A stretch of 64,000 nucleotides of DNA. It comes from Heligmosomoides polygyrus polygyrus. Lineage: Eukaryota; Nematoda; Chromadorea; Rhabditida; Heligmosomidae. Shown here one piece after another: positions 54,991-64,000 of the stretch. The position numbers and the translations under genes are program-made. The stretch is from NCBI GenBank assembly GCA_947396885.1, contig OX377205.1, forward strand, positions 59,368,969 to 59,432,968, written 5' to 3'. Under the pieces are notes generated by a model. The model did no database searches and was not told the origin of the DNA. It saw nothing but the letters and a program-made list of their open reading frames with translations. Every line of letters starts with the position of its first letter. The first letter of the stretch is position 1.

Positions 54991-55168
54991 ATAAGAAACG
55001 CTCTCGTTGGGAGAGCGGCCGCACTGCTACTTAAGCAACCTGACCCATTTTTTCTTTCGCCTACTACAGTTTTCTTCATTTTGTCATCTTCATAGCCAAT
55101 CCCATTCTTTTGCTGTTTTTCTTAACGTTCAGCGTATAGCATTGAACTCTTAGTGGTTCAACTTTCAC

Positions 55169-55455
55169 TGAATGTTAGAGCGCGTGGTGGTGTAGTCGGA
55201 GGAGGTGCCGGCTGTCGCGTGACCCGATTCCGCGGGCTCCTTGTTCGGATCTCCCGCCTACGCCAACCAATCGATCCCGGTTCGGTGAACTGGCACCAGA
55301 CTCGTCTGGGGAGCGTGAAACACCTCTTTGTTCATCGCCTCGCCACCGCAAGACCAGATAAACATTCAAACTACCTTCACGATAACCCGTAGAAGTAGAA
55401 TACGTGACGCATGTCGTAGGAAGAATAATTGTCGCCGTCCTGTTCCCTTTACTAT
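55169..55455 (+). mobile_element. SINE, plus-strand copy
   Basis: The tRNA-like head at 55169 (TTAGAGCGCGTGGTGGTGTA, then GTCGGAGG) is the clearest in the window. Box B-like TTGTTCGGATCTCCC lies at 55240. It carries TCGGTGAACTGGCACCAGAC, then GCCTCGCCACCGCAAGACC, AGAAGTAGAATACGTGACGC and a CGCCGTCCTGTTCCCTTTA end, so the heptamer tail is diverged. No target duplication was seen. Confidence 0.75.
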
Positions 55456-56044
55456 GAGTTTCCTTTTCTTGAAAATCCCCCTTTTCGAATACTGCTTTCA
55501 GAGCGGTTGGTTGGTTTCTACGTTTTGTCAAAAGGTCATCATGTCCCTACGAATAAAGGGCTGCAAAAGACAAAACCGCAAAAAAGAGAACGTCGCTCCC
55601 TTCGAGGTTTTCCAGAGGCCAATTACTACATTTCGGCCAACAATTCGGCGGTATTGCCTTCTCAGAACCTGAGAGGAGAGATCAAGTCAAAACGTGGCTA
55701 CCGTGGCTAGCCACTTCGCCACCGCGTCCTCAGCCTTAGTAAATTGAAGAGATCCTTACGAACGGCCAGTGGAAAGACCCAGACCCTCACCTTACAGGAA
55801 GCTAGGCGGACCAGTCGTTCTGTAGGTTACCCCTCAGGACACACTCCAATCAGTACGTTAACCTGGAGAAGGGCCTGTGCTCCAGTATTAAATTGAGGCA
55901 CTCTTTTTCGGTCTACTTTAGGGTCTTGGGACAAGCAACTAAGGGTGACCCAGAGGCATCATAGGGTTAATTTCGAACTAGGCGTCGTTTTAGGCTGTTT
56001 GGTGGTACATCCACAACAGTTGTCGTATCTTCTAGTCCGGCTCT

Positions 56045-56360
56045 CCTAACGCACAAAACATACACCGGAAAAACTGGAAGGGTACTGACAGCTCGCACTA
56101 AAGAGCACATCGCCAGTAAAAGCCGTAGTATTTTCAGTATTCAGTCGGGCAAGCACATGGCGGGGATGCATGGCGGAAGCGACTTCGGCGCGAAGTGCAC
56201 GTTAAAGTTCTACGAATGAGACCGACGTCTTGTGTAGAGAAGGTGGGGGCATGAATTTTTGTAGGATATACAACTCTTAACATTCGCAGTGAGTGTCCCT
56301 CGATCACTACTGACCCCTTGCCATTCCACTCGCATTGTGAGCGCTGGAGCGACTGGTGGT
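56045..56360 (+). pseudogene. Penelope-like element relic: GIY-YIG endonuclease
   Basis: The frame at about 56056-56220 reads KTYTGKTGRVLTARTKEHIA, then SGKHMAGMHGGSDFGAKCT and KFYE before a stop. This is the C-terminal GIY-YIG nuclease of Penelope-like retroelements (pattern Y.G.TGR.L..R..EH). A further frame gives RSECPSITTDPLPFHSH (about 56294-56345), matching the ECxSIT motif near the end of these proteins. The first Tyr-Ile of the YIG is altered to Tyr-Thr. The reverse transcriptase part is absent. Confidence 0.65.
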
Positions 56361-56519
56361 GACCCACGTCTGGTGAGAATGGAGCTGGTATATTCAACAC
56401 AGTCGCTGCAGAATGACATGGTGTGTCTCACCATCAGTCGTCACTTGGGAACTGACAGCAGCCTCTTTAGTGAAGGATCAGCGAGCTAGTTGCTTCTCAT
56501 ATTGCAATCTGAACCTACC

Positions 56520-56686
56520 AGGGGCCAGATTCGTCAATGACTTACAGCGGTTTAACAGAGATGTTGCAGCCAAAACTGCTGATAACGCCGGCATTTCACC
56601 ATATCGCTTATATGATTCGCGTTCAGTCTCATTTTTTTCAGGATTTTCCGCTGTAATTTCTCTGTTAAATCGCTGTAACGGCCCCT
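56520..56686. repeat. Hairpin-forming repeat
   Basis: The outer arms AGGGGCC (56520-56526) and GGCCCCT (56680-56686) pair, as do the inner arms TTACAGCGGTTTAACAGAG (56542-56560) and CTCTGTTAAATCGCTGTAA (56660-56678), with one mismatch. Fourteen extra bases on the left form a bulge. MITE-like; no partner copy seen in the window. Confidence 0.6.
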
Positions 56687-56970
56687 GGAGTCAATTCGAG
56701 ATGCTATCGAGAATAGGTCTTTTTCAAGTTGGGCCATGCCCGTCTACTATGAAAAGTTCGATGAACGAAACAAAACCAGGCACATAGCATGGCAAAATGA
56801 GCATCGCACAAACGATTGGTGGATGAAGTGATCGGCAAGAAACCTAATGCAAGGCAGAAGCAAATGACAGATTATTTTGAAACGGTAGAGAATGGGGCAA
56901 TAGAGTCAACGAGGATTTTCAAAATATATCAAAATGTGGTTTGAGACGGTAGGTATGAAGACTGTCCTTG

Positions 56971-58164
56971 CAAGGGAAGGGTCTGAAGCGTATGTCTGAA
57001 CGGGAGGAGCGACTAACAAACATAGGGACAAACTTAGTATGAAAATATGTTTATTTTTTGCCAAGTCGTTAAACCCAAGGAGTAGGGGGTGCGGCGCATC
57101 ACGAGTTTGGCGGTCTTGTACGCCCGCGATGCCCCCCACCGGCAAGCGGCTCGGAGCGCAGTGAAAGTGCGGTTGCTCCGTGCGAGGGACGGACTGGTTC
57201 CTCTGCGCTGCTGCATTTTTGCATTTCAACTGACTGGTTGAGATTTGGAGGATTCTGACGTCTCTATCATTTTCAGACGTTTGTACACATGGTGATGTAC
57301 AAGTGCTCAACATCAGTGATACACAGGTATAAAGTGCATGAAGCAGCACTGGGCACAATACGGGCAGCGTATAAATAGGCTCTCACAGTTTGTTTCCATA
57401 CATGAACCAATGACCTCGGAAAAAACCATCCTGCTCGGATTTTCAAAAAGACCAGGATGTGACGTCGGAGGCGGTTCAAATGAGAAATGGGGTCTGTGGA
57501 TCCCGCAAATTAACCTAAATGGCATCGACTCTTTTCCCTCATCTTTGGCTGTCACCCGGAAATCAGAGGTCTGATGGAGGTTTACTAAAACCTAACACCA
57601 ACAATGTCCGCCAACGGTCAAGTGGTAATCCACCTGCTCACGCTGAAGTATGGTCCACCTTTAGACAAGGAATCTTCGAGGGAAAAAATCAAGCTGGTCG
57701 AACGGATGGCCAGCATGCTAAAGGACTTCGACGCACGTCAACTTGAAGTTGACGAAGAAGAACAGCTGGAAGTGGTGGAAGAAGAAGAGGAAGATTGGGT
57801 TCCGCAAGACGATCTGATGGACGTGGAGAGGCAAGCAAGCAGTAGGCACATGATAACGTTTTCAGGTGAAGCTCTTGTTTCGGATGAAAAGGTACATCTT
57901 CACTTGGATTTCGGTTGCGTGCTCATAACCGAAAAATCATTTCGTCGTGGCAGGTTACTCCCATATCATGACGACTCAAACTGTGCTCTCCTTCTTTGAG
58001 CATGTCTTCGTCCTACAGATGCACGATAACTGAACTGTTATCCTGGACTCATCGGCTCTAGCCCGCACGTGGAACATCTGTGTCATGCAGCCAACTTCTT
58101 CGTTGTTTTGTCGCAGGAATTAAGAGGAGATGACTATCCAACGACTCAGCCCTCCATCACTCTC
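56971..58164 (+). mobile_element. Long-TIR transposon, family 2, copy 1 (right end missing)
   Basis: Starts CAAGGGAAGGGTCTGAAGCG at 56971. The left terminal repeat (to about 57280) contains AAATATGTTTATTTTTTGCC, GGTCTTGTACGCCCGCGATG and TTTCAACTGACTGGTTGAGA. The interior carries an intact small ORF (57604-57999) and the segment CTTTGAGCATGTCTTCGTC (57996-58014) shared with copy 2. No inverted right end is seen before the next left-type end at 58165, so it was lost or overwritten. Confidence 0.65.
57604..57999 (+). CDS. Small acidic ORF of long-TIR family 2
   Basis: A 131-codon ORF from an ATG. The start reads VVIHLLTLKYGPPLDKESS, then KLVERMASMLKDFDARQ, then an acidic run (EEEQLEVVEEEEEDW) and DLMDVERQASSRHM. 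The last ~45 residues fit the copy at 58537 poorly and may be intron or out of frame. The pattern VV..LL..YGP....S...K.....AS.L.D followed by acidic residues also occurs at 19276 in family 1, where it precedes transposase motifs. So it is probably the N-terminal part of a transposase whose core is deleted. In copy 2 the ATG is CTG, and a six-base loss and a stop break it. Confidence 0.5.
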   Translation: MSANGQVVIHLLTLKYGPPLDKESSREKIKLVERMASMLKDFDARQLEVDEEEQLEVVEEEEEDWVPQDDLMDVERQASSRHMITFSGEALVSDEKVHLHLDFGCVLITEKSFRRGRLLPYHDDSNCALLL

Positions 58165-58536
58165 CAAGGGAGGGGTCTGAAGCGCATGTCTGAACGGGGA
58201 AAGCGAGTCACATAGGAAGAATCTCCACCCTTTAGTTTGTATAAGAGTAGAGTAGGTAAGAGTTCCTTTTACCAGGTCGCTAAGCCAAACGAGAAGAGGC
58301 CCCAAAGTTATCGCGACGGCGAGTCGCAAGGCGAGTGCCCCCTCTGGCAAGCGCGTCGGAACGCAGTGGATAGTAGCGTTGTATCATGAGAGGTAGTCTA
58401 GGGGTTCGGTCCGTGTTTTTCACTTTAACTGTTGGATTGAGGTTTGTGGGGTTTTGGCGTGCACATAATTATCAGGCGTTTTCTGCACGTTTTTCCAACT
58501 GAATACCGTGCTAAGTCACCTTGTAGCGACTTCATA
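58165..58536 (+). repeat. Solo left terminal repeat, family 2
   Basis: Starts CAAGGGAGGGGTCTGAAGCG at 58165 and is a diverged left end (about 370 bp). It has no interior and directly abuts the next left end at 58537. Confidence 0.65.
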
Positions 58537-59897
58537 CAAGGGAAGGGTCTGAAGCGTATGTCTGAACGGTGGGAGCGACTCATATAGGGAGAATCTCCAC
58601 CTTTCACTTAGTATGAAAATGTGCTTATTTCTTGCCAAGTCGTTAAACCCTAGGAGTAGGGGGTCACAATGGGATACGACGCATCACGAACTTGGGGGTC
58701 TTGTACGCCCGCGATGCCCCTACCAGCAGGCGGCTCGGAGCGCAGTGGAAGTGCATTTCGACTGACTGGTTGAGATTTGGGGATTCTGTCTATATCATCT
58801 TCAGACGTTTTCTGCACATTTTCCAGCTGTACGCTGTGGTGTTCAACATGGTGATGTATAAATGTTCAACACCAGCGATACACAGGTTCAAAGTGCATGA
58901 AGCACCACTGTCCGCCGATGCTCGAGTGGTGATCCACCTGCTCACGCTGAAAGCCCACCTTTAGACAAGGAGCATTCAAGGGGAAGAGATCAAGCTGGTC
59001 GAACGGATGGCCAGCATACTCAAGAACTTCGAAGCACGTCAATTTGAAGTTGACGAAGACGAACAGCTGGAAGTGGTGAAAGAACAAGAAGAACATTGGG
59101 ATCCGCAAGATGAACTGATGGACGTGGAGAGACAAGCAAGCAGTAGGCATATGATGGACGCGTCTTCAATTGGGCTTTGGTTGCGTGCTCATAACCGAAA
59201 AATCATTTCGTCGTGGCAGGTTACTCCCACATCATGACGACTCCAACTTTGCTCTCCTTCTTTGAGCATGTCTTCGTCTCACAGATGCTCGATAACTGTA
59301 TTGTTATTCTGTGTTATTCTGAACTCATGGGCCGGCTTCGAACCACGTGGCGATCCAAGATACTATACCCCGAGGGAAGACCTTGAGTGCTCGGACTACA
59401 CCTTCGGGTGCCACCGGCCAGATTCAGCCAGCTGAATCTGGCCGGGCTTCTTCAATGGGCTTCTTCAGTTACATGAAGTCGCTTCTGAAGCGATTTCACT
59501 CCCACGTCATTGTGCACGACCTTCCTTCTGACCTGCAAAAAAGGGACAACATCCTGAAAATGGTAAAGACGTCAGAATCCCCAAATCTCAACCAGTCAGT
59601 TGAAATGCAGAAATGCAGCAGCGCAGAGGAACCAAACTCCCCTCCTTCCTCGTACGAAGCAACCGCACTTAAACGCTCCACCCATGCCCGCAAGTGCTCC
59701 GAGCCGATTGTGGGCACGGGCATCGCGGGCCTACAAGACCCCAACGCGTGTTGCGCCGTATCCCATCGTGACCGCCTACTCCTTGGTTTACCGAATTGGC
59801 ACAAATAAACACATTTTCATACTAATTGAGGGGTGGAGATTCTCCCTATCTGAGTCGCTACCCCCCGTTCAGACATATGCTTCAGACCTTTCCCTTG
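58537..59897 (+). mobile_element. Long-TIR transposon, family 2, copy 2
   Basis: Left repeat 58537-58808 and right repeat 59553-59897 are inverted copies. Both outer ends are CAAGGGAA.GGTCTGAAGC. Both contain the AGGGAGAATCTCCACC block, then GGTCTTGTA.GCCCGCGATG and TTCGACTGACTGGTTGAGAT (left) or its near match (right). The left arm lacks about 55 bp that are present in the right arm and in copy 1. The interior (58910-59340) is a broken copy of the 57604 ORF region. Target duplication not clear (flanks TTCATA and TTAGTT). Confidence 0.75.
59553..59897 (-). repeat. Terminal inverted repeat, right, family 2 copy 2
   Basis: Reverse complement matches 58537-58808 and, more fully, 56971-57280. 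Confidence 0.8.
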
Positions 59898-59950
59898 TTA
59901 GTTCTTCACGCTGAGTGAAGAGAAAGCCAAGAAATCGTTCTTGGTAGTAA

Positions 59951-59962
59951 TCTCAAACTTCT
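59951..59962. repeat. Target-site duplication, left
   Basis: TCTCAAACTTCT, identical to 60891-60902. Extending left, 15 of 16 bases match. Confidence 0.85.
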
Positions 59963-60890
59963 GTCAACGGGGTGACAAGGAAAGTGGACATCACAGTGGG
60001 GGTACACCAAGGGTCGGCTCTGAGTCCGTTCCTCTTCCTGCTGACGCTTGACTCTATAGTGAACCACCTTCAGGAAGACCCTCTCAGGACGATCCTCTAC
60101 GCGGACGACATCGCCCTAGTAACCGATAACCAGGAGGAGCTGGAGGAGAAGGTGCAGCTGTGGCAGAGAGCCCTCGCAGACAACGGCCTTCGGCTGAACG
60201 TGAAGAAGACGAAGTTCATCAGCTTTGAGCAGTGCGCTGGATCGATCCTAGACTGCCAAGGAGAAGCGATCGAGAAGGTGGAAGAATTCCGCTACCTCGG
60301 AAGTGACCTATCCGAGGAAGGAACTGTGGACTAGGCGGTCAGGGGACGGATAAACGCAGCCTGGCTCAAGTGGAGGGAGTCTACAGGGATCCTTTGCGAC
60401 CGTAGATTCTCCAGGACGCTCAAAGGCAAGCTGTATAGAACAGTAGTGAGACCTGCCCTCCTCTACGGCAGTGAATGCTGGGCCCTGGGTAAGGAGCGGG
60501 AGGGGCAACTGCACGCTGCGGAAATGAGGATGCTGAGGTGAGCATGTGGATGGACCCGTCGGGACAGGGTGCGAAACGAGGATGTTAGGGCAGTGATGAA
60601 GACAGCCCCGATCCAGCTGAAGATGATTGAGCAGCGCCTAAGGTGGTACGGACACGTCCTCAGAAGGCCAGAGAATCACCCCGTAAGGTTGGCCCTAGAT
60701 TTCGAGGCACCCGGAAAGCGTCCGAGAGGAGCCCAAGGAAAAGGTGGAAGGACGTCATCAAGAGAGATCTCGGCGAAGTCGGCGCCACGGCAGATGACGC
60801 CCTTGATAGGATGAGGTGGCGACAGATCACAAGAACAGCGGACCCTGCGACTGCGCGGGACTAAACGCTCAGGAGAAGAAGAAGAAGTAT
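59963..60890 (+). mobile_element. Recent 5'-truncated LINE insertion
   Basis: This 928-bp insertion lies between two 12-bp target copies. It starts inside the reverse transcriptase: VHQGSALSPFLFLLTLDSI, then ILYADDIALVTDN with YADD at 60098-60109, GLRLNVKKTKF and EEFRYLGSDLSEEG. The C-terminal part reads LLYGSECWALGKE, RLRWYGHVLRRPENHP, FEAPGKRPRGA and IKRDLGEVG. It ends ARD-stop, then a short (GAA)n tail at about 60873-60887. Only three lesions are evident: a TAG stop at 60332-60334 (likely from CAG), a TGA at 60539-60541 (likely from TGG) and a one-base loss near 60732. So it is young. It is the same broad LINE type as 45060-45835 but a different subfamily. Confidence 0.85.
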
Positions 60891-60902
60891 TCTCAAACTT
60901 CT
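60891..60902. repeat. Target-site duplication, right
   Basis: TCTCAAACTTCT directly after the (GAA)n tail; identical to 59951-59962. Confidence 0.85.
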
Positions 60903-62869
60903 CTCTTCTTGAGACCTCGGCATCGTAAGTTGTCACAGTGATGCACAGTGTACCTCATTCGCCTCTACTGATGAATTCACGTGGGCGAATCAGCCCATGC
61001 GGTGGACCCAACTGGTGGGTTCGTTTCTTCCATTTGGACTCTTGCTGTGGTCGTAGGTGTAGGTCGAAAATGCTAGAAGGCAGGCCTCTGAAGACGACGT
61101 GAAGTCGAAACGAAGTAAAGGTCCACCTGAAAACTTCGTGTGGCACAGTATACACTAACTGTTGGTAGTGTCTGTATGATCGCTTGCGGTCCATCCAAGA
61201 CTTTGGTCATAAATAATTCAGGGGATACAAATAAGCGGTAGCGAAAGGAGATGAAAGAGGAAAGAAAAGCAGTGGGCCAGAAGCTGTGGATGTTATGCAC
61301 ATGAGATAGGTGATTGCGGAGTTGTTAAAAATAGGAAATTGTACTATGGAAAGACAAATTGTGGGTAACACCCATCATGCAAAACAGAGGCTCTCGATAA
61401 AACGAAGTTCGGAAAGGGAAGCGAGGTCCTGAGAAAGGCTGGAAGGAAGAGTGGTTGGTTGCTGCTCCAGCAGGTGCAACCAACGGATGATGATGTTAGA
61501 CGGTGAAGGAGACGAAACCACTACACGCATGCGCTAAGTGCACTAACCAGCTGGTTCACTACAGTTGAACACGTGATTAGGCATAGATCCGCATCACGAA
61601 AGTAGTAAGTTAGATCGCGACTGCAGCTGCAAACGGGAACGAGGAAAGACGCCAGAGAGTTGGAAGGCGGAAATAGTGGGCGTTATTCAATCGGCATCTG
61701 CATTTCCATCCTTCTAAGCAGTATGATGGCGGTCGGATATACCATTGAATACCGGATATCATTTATGACTATTTTTCAGTGAATCCAAGACTTGGTTGGA
61801 AGACAACTCTTTCTCAAGACCGAGAATACAATTTCCAGCGATGAAATAAGCAGCGATGCATCCCCGTGTCTCATGTCTCTCTATTCTTACTCCTGCTCTT
61901 TGGGATAACTTCTTACTGGAGTTCCGAGAACACTAAACCACTATCTAGTTTTCCAACCAGTTTGATGTTGAGTTATTCGCAAATTTTCACCTTATTGTGG
62001 TGTTCCTAGTCTATGTATGAACTTTAAAAGCACAACTGCAGTCGACCGTTAGCCTCGCGACAGTTGAATAAAGAGAAATAAATCGTCAAATAAGGGAGCC
62101 AATTGCAAGATGGAAGCTGGAGCCTAGAGAATAGAGAGCAAATGCTGGATGTAAAATAAAAAATAAAATAAAAATTAAGGAGGGCACAAAACTCGACGTC
62201 TCTTGTTACGCAGGACGAGTTCAGTGCATTGATTCGAGGGCGAAACATGAACAGGCGCTCTAGGCACATTATAAAGGACAATCATGGTCTTGAAGATCTG
62301 GTTGATCGCCGGACATCGGAACGGAAGAATTAGAGACGGGTAGAGGGAACGAGAAAGAGAGCGGTGAAAGGGTGCCACGTCTGGAAAAGATTTGGGTTTA
62401 GAGCTGGTAGGTGTCCGAGGATGGCAGAAGACGAGTGAGGGAAACGACACGAGTGCGGAATTCTGTTAGCGGTGCAAGAGATGGGGAATGCAGAATGGTG
62501 ATTGCGGACAATTCGTGGGTGAAACCAGCGACTGTTCGAAATAGAAGCAGAGGTTCGGCCAACTCTGGAAAAACCGGAACGAAGTTTCAGCTAAGTAGCT
62601 TTATCCCCACGGAGAGGCTTTGCTAAGGCCGCAAAAGAGTCGGCGGAGAGCGTTGGGATTACGCGAAAGCCGTTCTTGGTGTGTCCTGTATGCTTAACGA
62701 GAGAGCTCTTGATCAGCATTCAAGGAGGTTAAGCTTGTAGCAGGGGTTGCCGAGGAATCCAGGTACTCGATTGAAAACCAGTCAATGTGGCGCAAATAAT
62801 CTTCAAATATCGATCGCTAAGCGTAAACTGACCGGGTAGAAGCGCTAGCAGGTCGGCCGCACCGTCCAT
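60903..62869. other. No supported gene
   Basis: Only short frames. A-rich runs near 62155-62178. No recognised repeat or RNA gene. Confidence 0.45.
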
Positions 62870-63110
62870 AGCTTTACAACCGGACTGGGCCCCGAGCTCA
62901 GCTCTACCCCCCGCAGACGTCGGTCGGCCGTCTCGGCTCCCCCGCCTGCCGGCCGCTGCTCGGTCCACCACCGCCGCCGCCACCCTCCACCAGCACGCCT
63001 CGTCCCGGCGCGGATGAAGCAGGGGCTTCCCAGCGGCGCTCACATCGGATCGTCGTGCGCTCCGTGGCGGACGACAACAGCAACCACCCCCAACTCGGAG
63101 TCGACGCTCG
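62870..63110. other. GC-rich island
   Basis: A CG-dense patch (with ACCGCCGCCGCCACC near 62970) in otherwise AT-rich DNA. The minus strand is open in two frames, one with a Gly run (VEGGGGGGGPSS). It could be a promoter and first exon on the minus strand. No start or splice site is decisive. Confidence 0.3.
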
Positions 63111-63600
63111 GTCGCATTGAGAGCAGCCACCGAGACAGCGTTCAAAAGGGCTGGGTCTTTCGAACACGGCTTGCTCCGTTCCTGATGCAATCGCTTAGGT
63201 GGTGTGCTTCGGGGCGGCAGCTGTTCCCCATGGAACGACTCAAAGGCTCACGGAGGCTAGGAGCCAGATTTACCCAGTGTGCGTTCCAGGTCTTCTTTTT
63301 CCTCGGAGCTTCCTGAGCTATCCACGAGAGCTGCCTCTTATCTGTTTGGGCTTTCGTACTGGAAGTGACTTGGCCAGAATGTGCCGCCGGAGAGTGGTTG
63401 TTGAAGCTGTTACTTCAATGTTTACCCTATCACAGGGATGGGCGGAACTTTCACTCAGTATGCCACTTTTTACCAGCGGAAGGTGGAATGAAAAGGTCGC
63501 GGTTCACCATTCGACAAAGTTTGAGCAAAATTCAGGAGGAAAAAGGAAGAAGGCGAGGAATGCGTATCCTTCGTAGGGATTGCTTCTGCTGGCACTTCAG

Positions 63601-63784
63601 TGACGTTCAAACGAAGGCTGACAATCTAGCCAAGATTACACAAGATGTCCCAAAGATTGAAGCACCGCTTCCGCGATTGAGACTCTATAGCTCACTACTC
63701 ATCACCTACAAACCACACGACTGGCTTTATTCAGAGCTCAAGGAAACGACAGTTTCGATGGGAATGCTGCCATCTGTTGCTTGA
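63601..63784 (+). CDS. Possible terminal exon, unknown protein
   Basis: A GGCACTTCAG acceptor precedes 60 codons ending at a TGA: DVQTKADNLAKITQDVPKIE, then LRLYSSLLITYKPHDWLYSE and SMGMLPSVA. Composition is natural. The frame also stays open upstream to 63365, so the acceptor may be unused. No family recognised. Confidence 0.3.
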
Positions 63785-64000
63785 GTATATCACGAAGTCA
63801 ATGTCAATGTATGTGAAAATGTTAAATGCCCATGTTCACTTGGAGTTAAGTAGTAGGGGGTTTACACGCTTTGATCCTATCCGAGTCTGGGATTGCAGCT
63901 TTATGTGAGTTATTCGTTCTAAGGAGAGCGTGTTTCCTCTCGACACAGTCATAGCTAGTTCAGTTAGTTGTCTCCGGATTTTTGCTCTCACTCTCCCTGT

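Overview
This is eukaryotic, repeat-dominated DNA. Short exons with AG|GT donors and TTTCAG-like acceptors, introns of tens of bases, and the mix of mobile elements point to a nematode. The RTE, CR1-like, mariner, Penelope-like and long-TIR transposon remnants resemble those of strongylid parasites (hookworm relatives). That placement is recognition from memory, not a database result. I see no bacterial genes, CRISPR array, rRNA or viral genome.

Layout. 0-9 kb: mariner relic, two SINEs (one with a perfect 16-bp target duplication), a signal-peptide exon on the minus strand, CR1-like LINE remnants and an RTE 3' fragment. 9.9-15.4 kb: a nested block with an outer ~285-bp inverted repeat enclosing a foldback element, whose ~680-bp tandem core lies between arms of ~140-bp subrepeats. 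16-21.7 kb: SINE, a possible first exon, a 1.5-kb long-TIR transposon relic and a second copy of the foldback family. 23.8-30.1 kb: a minus-strand coiled-coil gene 3' end, a GC-rich palindrome, an RTE relic with an internal snap-back duplication, an LTR-element leader, and the phased last two exons of a minus-strand gene. 32.7-38.8 kb: a CR1-like LINE followed by an almost full-length but broken RTE element, flanked on both sides by arrays of the same pentanucleotide. 39-48 kb: a mariner relic, then a minus-strand multi-exon host gene (about 47.9 down to 40.5 kb) that I do not recognise. One of its introns holds a 1.44-kb near-perfect hairpin element and a LINE fragment. 48-56.7 kb: simple repeats, isolated candidate exons, a tRNA-like sequence, SINEs, a Tc1-like end and a Penelope GIY-YIG relic. 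57-61 kb: a cluster of a second long-TIR family with a small acidic ORF, followed by a young 928-bp LINE insertion with a 12-bp target duplication. 61-64 kb: mostly unassigned, with one GC-rich island and one candidate terminal exon.

How it fits together. Little here works as a pathway. The biology is genome architecture: several transposon families nested in each other and in introns, many as inverted repeats that would transcribe into long double-stranded RNA. The main new-looking points are the hairpin element inside the host intron, the foldback family with its tandem core, and two long-TIR families that share terminal bases and a related small N-terminal protein. Exon models rest on reading frame, splice sites and phase agreement only.
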